Shown: positions 17,890 to 26,065 of the stretch, piece by piece
How positions within the stretch are numbered: the first letter of the stretch is position 1
Layout of the letters: the number at the start of each line of letters is the position of its first letter
Origin: RFPW01 sp040401595
GTDB lineage: Bacteria > Pseudomonadota > Gammaproteobacteria > Burkholderiales > Burkholderiaceae_E
Assembly: GCA_040401595.1 (NCBI GenBank)
Contig: JBBAOE010000015.1
Coordinates: 29,682 to 93,681, forward strand
Direction: 5' to 3'
DNA: 64,000 nt
Translations under genes and position numbers: made by a program
Notes under the pieces: generated by a model
Told to the model about the DNA's origin: nothing
Database searches by the model: none
What the model saw: the letters and a program-made list of their open reading frames with translations, nothing else

Positions 17890-18141
17890 TTAGAGAGGTT
17901 GGGCAAGTTTGGTGGCTGCGTAAAGGGCGTAGACCGAGGACAAGCCAATCAGGACATAGGCGACTCGGGAGGCCATCGAGTGCTCGCCAAACAGCGCTGT
18001 GATGGGGTCAAACGAGAAGGCGCCCACGAGACCCCAATTCAGGCCACCAATGACCATGATGGTGAATGCCACCCAATCCGCAGTGGTCAAGGCATGTAGG
18101 CCGGGAGCGGTCGACGGTCGAGTGACATCTTGCATGGCCAT
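17890..18141 (-). CDS. DUF378 small membrane protein
   Basis: An 83-residue protein with two membrane helices (about residues 24-46 and 58-78). The loop between them starts GGLNWGLVGAFSFDPITALFG, characteristic of DUF378 proteins (YuzA-like), whose function is unknown. The ATG at 18141 is preceded by GGAGAGAACTT, a strong ribosome site, so the longer frame extending to 18351 is rejected. It is first in a minus-strand run with the arginase and uup and diverges from the DEAD-box helicase. Confidence 0.85.
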   Translation of the reverse strand: MAMQDVTRPSTAPGLHALTTADWVAFTIMVIGGLNWGLVGAFSFDPITALFGEHSMASRVAYVLIGLSSVYALYAATKLAQPL

Positions 18142-18250
18142 AAGTTCTCTCCCTGGAAGTTGTCTGCGGCGACGAACTCGGACGCATCGCCCGTTCCCGC
18201 GTTTGTCTGATCCGGCTGGGGCAAGGCAGAGGCAGGGCATGCAATTATTT

Positions 18251-18279
18251 TTGACGTTGTCCCATTTATCTGTCATAGT
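18251..18279 (+). promoter_or_regulatory. Sigma-70 promoter for the DEAD-box helicase
   Basis: TTGACG at 18251-18256 and CATAGT at 18274-18279 are separated by exactly 17 bases, a good match to the housekeeping consensus. Transcription would begin near 18286, leaving an mRNA leader of about 115 bases before the helicase ATG. Confidence 0.6.
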
Positions 18280-18338
18280 CGAAGGCTGATCTGAGCGGTT
18301 TTGCTCGGACCAGTATTCGTTTTCGGCTTCCTGTCCTG

Positions 18339-18388
18339 ACTCGTTTCTCACGAGTTGATCCTTGATCGGGCGGCTGAATCAAACCGCC
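18339..18388 (+). promoter_or_regulatory. Structured leader with two hairpins before the helicase
   Basis: Two inverted repeats lie in the predicted leader. ACTCGT (18339-18344) pairs with ACGAGT (18350-18355) across TTCTC, and GGCGG (18369-18373) pairs with CCGCC (18384-18388). The ribosome site GAGGA follows immediately. A long structured leader fits RNA-helicase genes under cold or autogenous control, but regulation is inferred only. Confidence 0.35.
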
Positions 18389-18401
18389 TTCGAGGATTTA
18401 T

Positions 18402-20015
18402 ATGGATTTCGCAAGCTTGGGCCTGCATTCGGCCCTGCTCGGCGCGCTTTCGCGCTTGACCCACGCCACACCCACCGCAGTTCAGCTGCAAGCCATTCCG
18501 GCGGCCATGGCTGGAAAAGATTTGCTGGTGTCTTCGCACACCGGCAGCGGTAAGACGGGCGCATTTTTGCTGCCGCTTCTGCATCGGATGGCGAGCGACG
18601 CCGGTGAGCGCCGCCCGCGGGTCCTCATTCTCACGCCGACCCGTGAATTGGCGCTTCAGATTGAGCGCGCTGCGCGCGACTACACCATCGAATTGCGTGC
18701 GACCGGTCGACGACTGCGCACCGCATGTTTGATTGGCGGCGCTCCATTCGGGCCCCAGCTGAATGCGCTGGCTGAAGGGTCGGAACTCTTGATTGCAACT
18801 CCGGGTCGTATGCTCGATCACATGGAGCGGGGTCGAGTTGACCTGTCGGGCGTCAAAACCCTCGTTCTCGATGAAGCGGACCGCATGCTCGATATGGGTT
18901 TCGTTGAGGATATCGACCTGATCGCTGCGCGTTTGCCGGCGGATCGCCAAACCCTTTTGTTCTCCGCGACCTTGGATGGCCGAGTGGCTCCGGTGGCGAG
19001 GCGCCTGACCAAAGATCCTCAGCGCATCGAACTGTCTGAACGGATCGATCGTGCATTGCTGACCGAAGTTGTGCATCACGCCGATGATCTGGACCATAAA
19101 AACCGCTTGCTTGACGCCGTGCTCGCAACCAACGGAATGGACCAGGCGATCATTTTCATGTCGACCAAATTGTCGACGGAAGATCAGGCTGGGCGCTTAC
19201 GAGACGCGGGCCATGCGGTCGCAGCCTTGCATGGCGACTTGCCTCAGCACGCCCGCAATCGGGTCGTCCGGATGCTGCTGGAAGGTCGGATTCAGATTGT
19301 GGTGGCGACCGATGTGGCGGCGCGCGGCATTGATGTGCCCACGATTTCCCATGTCATCAATTTTGACTTGCCGATGAAGGCAGAGGACTACGTTCACCGG
19401 ATCGGTCGCACCGCACGGGCAGGACGGGCCGGGATTTCGGTGTCATTCGCTGGGCGTGCGGATCGGTCGCGGCTATTCGGGATCGAACGCATGTTGGGCC
19501 GGCCATTGCCGGTGGCGACACTGCCTGGTCTGGAACCCCGATTTTCCCCACCGCGGGGTGGTGATCGAGGGAACGCACGTGGCGCAGATCGCCGAGGAGA
19601 TGGCCGTCGTCCCGGCGGATTCGGCGGTGGCGGTGGCTATGGTGGCGGTAATGGTGGTGGATACGGTGGTGGATACGGTGGTGGCGCCTATCATGGCGGT
19701 GCAGACCGGTTCGCAGGTCCAGGTGCTGGTGACCGGCGCCCGTTCGAAGCCAGGCCAGCGGTTTCAGAGCGCCGACCCTTTGGGGATCGTCCGTTTGCAG
19801 ATCGACCCGCGGTCGATCGTCCCTTTGGAGACCGTCCTTTCGGGGATCGTCCTTTCGGGGATCGTCCGGCCGCTGGCGATCGTCGTCCAGCGTTTCAGAC
19901 TCGTGACCGCGGTGCCCCTCGGCCGGAAGCGGGTCGGACCTTCGCGCGTCCTGCCAGTCCGGACCGAGCCCAGGCGCCACGCGCCCATGTCGTTCGGCGT
20001 GCTCGCGCAGCCTGA
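18402..20015 (+). CDS. DEAD-box RNA helicase (RhlE-like) with G- and GDRP-rich tail
   Basis: A 537-residue ATP-dependent RNA helicase. Core motifs: the Q-motif region near 20-30, SSHTGSGKTGAF (motif I), PTRELALQ (Ia), DEADRMLDMGF (II), SATLDG (III), ATDVAARGIDVP and HRIGRTARAGR (V, VI). After residue about 370 the tail is low complexity: a GGYGGGNGGGYGGG stretch, then repeats of RRPFGDRP and FGDRP, typical of RNA-binding tails. Members of this group help unwind RNA in ribosome assembly or decay. The ATG follows a GAGGA site. Its stop is 7 bases from the convergent hydrolase. The subtype is less certain than the family. Confidence 0.9.
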   Translation: MDFASLGLHSALLGALSRLTHATPTAVQLQAIPAAMAGKDLLVSSHTGSGKTGAFLLPLLHRMASDAGERRPRVLILTPTRELALQIERAARDYTIELRATGRRLRTACLIGGAPFGPQLNALAEGSELLIATPGRMLDHMERGRVDLSGVKTLVLDEADRMLDMGFVEDIDLIAARLPADRQTLLFSATLDGRVAPVARRLTKDPQRIELSERIDRALLTEVVHHADDLDHKNRLLDAVLATNGMDQAIIFMSTKLSTEDQAGRLRDAGHAVAALHGDLPQHARNRVVRMLLEGRIQIVVATDVAARGIDVPTISHVINFDLPMKAEDYVHRIGRTARAGRAGISVSFAGRADRSRLFGIERMLGRPLPVATLPGLEPRFSPPRGGDRGNARGADRRGDGRRPGGFGGGGGYGGGNGGGYGGGYGGGAYHGGADRFAGPGAGDRRPFEARPAVSERRPFGDRPFADRPAVDRPFGDRPFGDRPFGDRPAAGDRRPAFQTRDRGAPRPEAGRTFARPASPDRAQAPRAHVVRRARAA

Positions 20016-20022
20016 TCGGCCT

Positions 20023-20970
20023 CTAGCGGGTGGCCGGTCGGGAATCGGCAAGGCGCGGGTCCAGATCGGTTCTGTGCGTTGCGGGCACCGGATGTCGTGA
20101 CTCGGCAATGCGGATTGCCTGACTGAGTAAGGTCCGCATGTGCCGGAGGGGGACTGAGAAGTGCCCCTCGCTTTCATATTCATGCAATTGACCGTTGGAG
20201 AGGCGCCGCGCTAGGGCTCTCGCGCCCCGAATGGGGACAACGGTATCCTCGCGCCCATGCCAGACAAGTACAGGCGTCTCGACCTGCCAGAGTCGATCAT
20301 CCCACCGCTGGTTGTAACCCAACAGGTCACGTAGCGCGCCCTCTCCCCCAGACGCGAACGATTCTGCAAGCGATCGCGATAGGGCTTCATGCCAAGCGCC
20401 GTGACTGAGCGCCTCCTGGTCGGCGCGGGAGAAGCGCTTGCAGATCAGATTGAGCAGGGTTTGCGGGTAGCGTTTGGCGATTTGTCGCAGCGGTCCGTTC
20501 AACAAAAATCCGGTGGGGCCTGGATACAAGGTCGTCAGCGACAGGACCCATCTCGAAACCGCGCTGAATTGGCTCCGAATCGCCGGGTCATCCAGGGGGC
20601 AGAGGGGGCAGGCCAGAATGATCACCGGGGCGCCCACCGAGGGGTTGGCTGCCATCAGCATCGCCGCCGCGCTACCGCCCGAAACCCCCACAACGATTGG
20701 GTTGCGCAGCCCCAGGTTGGCGCAGACTGCGGCCGCATCGGCTGCGTCTATCGCAGCGCCAGGCGGAGCATTCGAACTCTGGCCGAACCCGGGGCGATCA
20801 AGCGAAACCAACCGTAAGCCGAATTCTTTCGCTAACCCATCAGCTGGGACGCATTCCAGTCTAGAGCCCATAAAACCGTGTAGATAGAGGACGGGGCGGC
20901 CATTGGCGGGTCCCGTGTCGCGTACGGCAATCTGTCGACCGTTGGACAACATAACGCGACGTTCCAGCAT
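20023..20970 (-). CDS. Alpha/beta-fold hydrolase
   Basis: A 315-residue cytoplasmic hydrolase of the alpha/beta fold. Visible are the oxyanion-hole region YLHGFMGSR (near 30), the DRPGFGQS strand (near 59), the nucleophile elbow GVSGGS (about residues 93-98), the acid in VWHGREDTVVP (near 237) and a histidine in EGHFSVP (near 268). The substrate cannot be predicted. It is convergent with the helicase and divergent from ridA. The last 30 residues are R/P-rich and poorly structured. Confidence 0.83.
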   Translation of the reverse strand: MLERRVMLSNGRQIAVRDTGPANGRPVLYLHGFMGSRLECVPADGLAKEFGLRLVSLDRPGFGQSSNAPPGAAIDAADAAAVCANLGLRNPIVVGVSGGSAAAMLMAANPSVGAPVIILACPLCPLDDPAIRSQFSAVSRWVLSLTTLYPGPTGFLLNGPLRQIAKRYPQTLLNLICKRFSRADQEALSHGAWHEALSRSLAESFASGGEGALRDLLGYNQRWDDRLWQVETPVLVWHGREDTVVPIRGARALARRLSNGQLHEYESEGHFSVPLRHMRTLLSQAIRIAESRHPVPATHRTDLDPRLADSRPATR

Positions 20971-21024
20971 AGGGGCTTCTCATCAGGGGGTATGGGTTCT
21001 GAGCGCTGGTCTAGGATGACGGTA

Positions 21025-21053
21025 GAAGTTAAAAACTTCCGCGAATTACGCGG
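21025..21053 (+). promoter_or_regulatory. Two adjacent inverted repeats upstream of ridA
   Basis: GAAGTT-AAA-AACTTC (21025-21039) runs directly into CCGCG-AATTA-CGCGG (21039-21053), with both palindromes perfect. They end 17 bases before the ridA ATG. They could be operator sites for a dimeric repressor or mRNA hairpins that affect ridA translation. No regulator is identified. Confidence 0.4.
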
Positions 21054-21070
21054 CAAATTGGACAGTTAAT

Positions 21071-21469
21071 ATGGACAAAACAATCATTCAGAGTACGGAC
21101 GCACCTGCTCCGGTGGGGACCTATTCCCAGGCGGTTGCGATCGATCAGTCAGACGGCCGGACGGTCTGGATATCCGGTCAGATCGGGCTGGACCCGATCA
21201 CTGGGCAGATGGTTTCGGACGACTTTGAGGCACAGGCGCGACAGGTTTTCCAGAATTTATCGGCGATTGCGCAGGCCGCTGGCGGGTCGTTGACCGATGT
21301 CGTCAAGCTCACGCTGTATCTCACGGATTTGGGTGAGTTCGCCAAGGCCAACGCCATCATGGCGGAACTCTTTCCCAAGCCATTTCCAGCCCGGTCCGCA
21401 GTTGGCGTCGTCGCATTGCCCAAGGGGGCTATTTTCGAGGCTGACGCAGTTCTGGTGCTTCGTCCTTGA
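21071..21469 (+). CDS. ridA: RidA family enamine/imine deaminase
   Basis: A 132-residue RidA/YjgF protein, which hydrolyses reactive 2-aminoacrylate and other enamines formed by PLP enzymes. Typical features are the start STDAPAPVGTYSQAV, WISGQIGLDP, the QNLSAIAQAAG helix, the VKLTLYLTDL strand, and the C-terminal PARSAVGVVALPKGA segment holding the catalytic arginine (ARS). Its last bases overlap the recG TTG start, so ridA and recG form a unit. Two inverted repeats lie just upstream. Confidence 0.93.
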   Translation: MDKTIIQSTDAPAPVGTYSQAVAIDQSDGRTVWISGQIGLDPITGQMVSDDFEAQARQVFQNLSAIAQAAGGSLTDVVKLTLYLTDLGEFAKANAIMAELFPKPFPARSAVGVVALPKGAIFEADAVLVLRP

Positions 21470-23634
21470 CCCGAGCGACAGCCGACTCGGGGCGTTTCGC
21501 GCGCCTGGGTCTGCATCGGGCGATTGATTTTGCGCTGCACCTGCCACTGCGATACGAGGATCTGACGCGGGTCACCTCAATGCGTCAATTGGTACCCGGA
21601 GTCGCCGTGCAGGTGAGGGGCGTGGTGTCGTCGACGGATCATTCTGACGGCCAATCCGCCCAATCCCGTGACGGTGGGATGCCGGGGTTAAGCCAGAGCA
21701 ATCGTGCCGATCCGGGCGGGTATCGCCGTGGCGGTGTGAGTGCCCGTGGAGGCCGTGGAGGCCTTGGTGCGTCCCAGTTTACGGTCCAGGTAATCGACGG
21801 CGATGGCGAGATCGCACTGCGATTTCTGCACGCTCAGCCCTGGATTCGATCACTGCTGGTCCCGGGGCGCCGGGTGCTTGCCTATGGCATTGTTCGTAGT
21901 GGCCTTTTTGGTCCCGAAATCGTGCATCCGATGGTCCGGGCGGACGAAGAGGGCGCTGCGCTGCCCGACCGCTTGACACCGGTGTACCCGACGGTCGCGG
22001 GGATCGGGCAGCCGGCGCTGCGAGCTGCGATCCGAACGGCCTTACGGGAAGCGGATCTGGGCGAGACCCTGCCGCCGGAGGTGCTCAAGACGCTCGGCTT
22101 ACCGGAGTTGGGCAATGCCCTCCAAAGCCTGCACGCACCCCTGCCGATAAGTCTGCCCCCTTTCGACGACGACCGTTCGAGTCCGGCCTGGCGTCGGATC
22201 ATTCTTGATGAGTTGGTTGCTCAGCAACTTGCGCTGGCGCGCGCGCGCGCCGAGCGGGATCAGGTCAGTGCGATGCCGTTGCAGGACGATCGGATGGAGC
22301 GCCGTCTGCTGGACGCCTTGCCGTTTCGGTTGACCGCTGCACAGCAACGGGTCGTGGCCGAAATCAACCGGGATCTCGGGGCGTCTCGAGCCATGCAGCG
22401 GTTACTGCAAGGCGACGTTGGCAGCGGCAAGACGGTGGTGGCAGCGCTGGCCGCCGCTCGCGCAATTGGCAGCGGATGGCAGGTGGCCTTGATGGCGCCC
22501 ACTGAAATTCTGGCTGAGCAACATTGGCGCAAGCTGAGCTCCTGGCTCGAGCCCCTCGGGGTCCGGGTGGCATGGCTGACGGGGTCCCTGCGTGGTGCTG
22601 AAAAACGGGCAGCGCGCGCGGCCATCGCTGGTGGTGAGGTCGATCTGGCCATCGGCACCCATGCGCTCGTTGAAGAGACGACTGCATTTCCCCGCCTCGG
22701 CCTGGCGATTGTGGATGAGCAGCATCGCTTTGGCGTCGCGCAGCGACTTGCGCTCCTGCGACCTGAAATGGGGGCCAAAACGCCGACCTCGGCGGTGGCC
22801 CAGCCCACGCAGCGGGCCCATTTGTTGATGATGAGCGCAACTCCGATCCCGCGCACCTTGGCGATGAGTTATTGCGCTGACCTGGACCTGTCCGTGATCG
22901 ATGAACTTCCGCCAGGGCGCAGCCCCGTGGTGACACGCGTGATCGATGCAGGGCGTCGAGCAGAGCTGGCGCAGAGGATCCGGCAGGCGGTCGCGGATGG
23001 CCGGCAAGCGTATTGGGTCTGCCCACTCGTGGAAGAATCCGAAACCCTGGACCTGCAGAACGCGAGCGAAACGCATTTGTGGCTAAGCGAACAATTGCCG
23101 GGTCTGACCGTGGGGTTGGTTCATGGGCGCCTCCCCGCTGCCGACAAGGCCAAGGTAATGGCCGCGTTTCAGGGCGGAGAAATCAATGTTCTGGTGTCGA
23201 CCACCGTCATCGAGGTTGGCGTCGATGTGCCCAATGCATCGCTGATGGTGATCGAACACGCCGAACGTTTTGGATTGGCGCAGTTGCACCAGTTGCGCGG
23301 ACGCGTTGGTCGGGGCGCAGCCGCATCGGCCTGTGTGTTGGTCGCGACTTACCCCTTGTCTGCGGTTGCGCGTGAGCGTCTCACAATTATTCGGGACAGC
23401 CAGGATGGATTTGAAATCGCGCGGCGCGATTTGCAGTTGCGAGGTCCAGGTGAGTTTCTTGGAGCGCGGCAGTCGGGTGTGCCAATGCTACGATTTGCCG
23501 ATCTCGAACGCGATGTTGAGCTGCTTGAATTCGCCCGTCAGATTTCCAGAGAAATGCTGGCTCACAATGCCACCGCAGTTGACCGTCATCTTGAACGCTG
23601 GGTTGGCGTAAGAACCTCGATGGCGAAGGTTTGA
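21466..23634 (+). CDS. recG: ATP-dependent DNA helicase RecG
   Basis: RecG (722 aa) drives branch migration and fork reversal. The wedge/OB domain occupies about residues 1-250. Helicase motifs follow: LLQGDVGSGKTVVA (I), APTEILAEQH (Ia), VDEQHRFGVAQR (II), MSATPIPRTL (III), and ATYPLS after the LHQLRGRVGRGAA motif VI. The TTG start at 21466 overlaps the ridA stop; there is no better ATG. The wedge domain carries an extra S/G/R-rich insert of about 45 residues (about 55-102, including GGYRRGGVSARGGRGG) not usual in the family. The length is otherwise normal. Confidence 0.95.
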   Translation: MTRATADSGRFARLGLHRAIDFALHLPLRYEDLTRVTSMRQLVPGVAVQVRGVVSSTDHSDGQSAQSRDGGMPGLSQSNRADPGGYRRGGVSARGGRGGLGASQFTVQVIDGDGEIALRFLHAQPWIRSLLVPGRRVLAYGIVRSGLFGPEIVHPMVRADEEGAALPDRLTPVYPTVAGIGQPALRAAIRTALREADLGETLPPEVLKTLGLPELGNALQSLHAPLPISLPPFDDDRSSPAWRRIILDELVAQQLALARARAERDQVSAMPLQDDRMERRLLDALPFRLTAAQQRVVAEINRDLGASRAMQRLLQGDVGSGKTVVAALAAARAIGSGWQVALMAPTEILAEQHWRKLSSWLEPLGVRVAWLTGSLRGAEKRAARAAIAGGEVDLAIGTHALVEETTAFPRLGLAIVDEQHRFGVAQRLALLRPEMGAKTPTSAVAQPTQRAHLLMMSATPIPRTLAMSYCADLDLSVIDELPPGRSPVVTRVIDAGRRAELAQRIRQAVADGRQAYWVCPLVEESETLDLQNASETHLWLSEQLPGLTVGLVHGRLPAADKAKVMAAFQGGEINVLVSTTVIEVGVDVPNASLMVIEHAERFGLAQLHQLRGRVGRGAAASACVLVATYPLSAVARERLTIIRDSQDGFEIARRDLQLRGPGEFLGARQSGVPMLRFADLERDVELLEFARQISREMLAHNATAVDRHLERWVGVRTSMAKV

Positions 23635-23679
23635 ATGTAAGCTTAAACCTAGGCTTGAATGTATTAGGGGTGTTCCGAC

Positions 23680-26028
23680 ATGGTTAAGGTAACTTCTAAA
23701 CCCGGCGGTCTTGAAATCCTGGGTGAGAGTTCCAAATCGAATAACCTGACCGATGTCTGGCAGGTCACCCATGGCGGTGTCACCTTTTTCGCGCCGTGGG
23801 TGACAATCGGGCAACTGCAGCGGACCATCAGCGCGACCGAGTTTCCCATCTCGCTCGATGGCAATGACACCATCACTGGCTCCACGGGTTCGGATCGCTT
23901 GCTTGGGGGCAAGGGTAACGATGTTCTGAGCGGAGGCTCTGGCGACGATATTCTGGAAGGGGGCAACGGCAACGACACCTACTACGTCGATAGTGTCAAT
24001 GACGGCATTATCGAGACTTCGACGAACCCACTTGAAATTGACACGGTTTATTCCTCGGTCAGTTGGGCGCTTGGAATCAATCTCGAAATCTTGACCCTGA
24101 CGGGAACGGCATCGATTAATGGGACAGGGAATCTTTATGCCAACCTGATCACGGGTAATGCAGCGGCCAATATTCTGGATGGAGCGGGCGGCACGGATAC
24201 CTTGATCGGTGGCTTGGGTAATGACACGTATGTTGTCAGCAGTTTGACCGACGTCATCATAGAGACCAGCACTCTTGCCACCGAGATTGATACGGTCCAG
24301 GCGTGGATCAACTGGACGCTTGACGAAAATCTCGAAAATTTGATGCTGGCGGGCTCTGGCGATATTAACGGTGCTGGCAACGCCCTCGCTAATGTCATGA
24401 AAGGGAGTGCCGGCAGGAATCTGCTCAATGGACTCACTGGGGATGACACTATCTGGGGCGGCCTGGGTGACGATACCTTGGTCGGCGGCGCTGGTGCAGA
24501 TGTTCTGTTTGGCGGACTGGGCTCGGACCGCCTGTACGCTTCAGTCGTTGCGCCCCTCATATTGGAGGATCGGGCTGCGAATACCCTGATTGGCGGTGAA
24601 GGCAACGACTGGATGCACGGGGACGCCGGTGCGGATCGCCTCTATGGCGGGTTTTCGCAGAGCTTCATCGCCGAACTGGTGGCTGCGATCCCCAAGACCG
24701 GCGTGTCAACCCAAGTCTCGCAACAGTTTGGTGTCAGCCTCAGCCTGCTTCAGAACTGGGTGGCAACGGCAGCAGCAGCCGCGAAGGCGGGAACTGCTCC
24801 CGTGTATGCCGATGAGGGCGGTAATGACTCGATCTGGGGAGCCAGCGGCAACGATTTCATGGATGGGGGGCCCGGCTTCGATCTACTCAACGGTGGCTTG
24901 GGCGACGATACGATTTACGGTGGCCTGAACGAGGACAGGCTGGTTGGCGGCGATGGCAACGATTTTCTCGACGGTGGCGATGTTAACGACCAACTGTCGG
25001 GGGGTGCGGGAAATGACACGCTGTTCGGTGGGAGCGGTAACGACACACTCGACGGCGATGGGGCCCCGGATTTCCCGACCCTCCTGGCTTCAGGAGACGA
25101 TTTGCTGGTTGGGGGCGCTGGTGATGATCGACTGAACGGCGGCCTCGGTAACGACACACTCGTGGGCGGTGAGGGTAGCGATATTTTCTCTGCCGGCGAA
25201 GGCGATGACGTGTTCTATGGGGGCTATTCGCAGGCGTTAGCCCAGCAGGTGATGGATGCGTTGCCTGTCGGGGGCAGTTTGACCAGGCTGGCAGGCACAT
25301 TTGGCGTCAGTTTGAAACTGGTGCAGTCCTGGGCGGCCACCCTGAGCGCTGCAAGGGCAAACGGGGTCGCCCCGGTTTACCTCGATGAGGCCTCCAGGGA
25401 TTGGCTCTGGGGGGGTGCCGGAAATGATGAACTCCATGGTGGTGGTGGTGCGGATGTCTTGCAGGGCGGGATCGGTAACGACGTGTTGTTTGGCGATAGT
25501 GACAACGACTTTCTGGATGGCGGCGCTGGAAACGACACACTGAATGGTGGAACTGACGCAGATACCGTCGCAGGCGGGGATGGTAACGATCGCTTATCGG
25601 GGGACGATGGCAACGACAGCCTGAGTGGGGGGTCCGGTAGCGATGTCTTGGACGGTGGCAGTGGCGATGACACCGTGGTCGGGGGCTCAGGCGCCGATAC
25701 GATGAGCGGGGGACTCGGACGAGATTTGTTCAAATTCCTCGAAACTGGCGATTCCTCGACTTCACGAGATCAGATTCTGGATTTTGATCCCTTCCTCGAC
25801 CGTATCGATTTGTCGGGCATCGACGCGCACTCTCAAACGGCCGGTAACGGAATCTTTTTGTTAATTGGTAGTCGGCCCTTCTCAACCTCCTCAGCTGGGC
25901 AATTGCGGTTCGAGCCCGGTGCGAGCGGGCTGATGTTGCAGGCCGATGTCAACGGCGACGGGATCTCCGATTTTCAAATCGAATTGGTCGGTGTTTCCAC
26001 GATTGGTGCTGGGAGTTTGATTTTGTAG
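23680..26028 (+). CDS. RTX (hemolysin-type calcium-binding) repeat protein
   Basis: A 782-residue acidic protein built from calcium-binding nonapeptides (GGxGxDxLx), for example GGKGNDVLSGGSGDDILEGG near 71-90 and a dense block at about 575-685. The C-terminus (DLFKFLETGDSSTSRDQILDFD, residues 686-782) resembles the serralysin/type I secretion C-terminal region, so secretion by a type I system is likely. No ABC/MFP exporter genes are adjacent. Two homologous inserts of about 63 residues break the array (about 322-385 and 513-575), each with a FGVSL..L.Q.W pattern and APVY.DE. No enzymatic domain is recognised. It might be a surface or S-layer-like protein, or an adhesin. Confidence 0.85.
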   Translation: MVKVTSKPGGLEILGESSKSNNLTDVWQVTHGGVTFFAPWVTIGQLQRTISATEFPISLDGNDTITGSTGSDRLLGGKGNDVLSGGSGDDILEGGNGNDTYYVDSVNDGIIETSTNPLEIDTVYSSVSWALGINLEILTLTGTASINGTGNLYANLITGNAAANILDGAGGTDTLIGGLGNDTYVVSSLTDVIIETSTLATEIDTVQAWINWTLDENLENLMLAGSGDINGAGNALANVMKGSAGRNLLNGLTGDDTIWGGLGDDTLVGGAGADVLFGGLGSDRLYASVVAPLILEDRAANTLIGGEGNDWMHGDAGADRLYGGFSQSFIAELVAAIPKTGVSTQVSQQFGVSLSLLQNWVATAAAAAKAGTAPVYADEGGNDSIWGASGNDFMDGGPGFDLLNGGLGDDTIYGGLNEDRLVGGDGNDFLDGGDVNDQLSGGAGNDTLFGGSGNDTLDGDGAPDFPTLLASGDDLLVGGAGDDRLNGGLGNDTLVGGEGSDIFSAGEGDDVFYGGYSQALAQQVMDALPVGGSLTRLAGTFGVSLKLVQSWAATLSAARANGVAPVYLDEASRDWLWGGAGNDELHGGGGADVLQGGIGNDVLFGDSDNDFLDGGAGNDTLNGGTDADTVAGGDGNDRLSGDDGNDSLSGGSGSDVLDGGSGDDTVVGGSGADTMSGGLGRDLFKFLETGDSSTSRDQILDFDPFLDRIDLSGIDAHSQTAGNGIFLLIGSRPFSTSSAGQLRFEPGASGLMLQADVNGDGISDFQIELVGVSTIGAGSLIL

Positions 26029-26065
26029 CGGCTGTCGAACGGCGGAATCCGATGTTGGGAATCGC

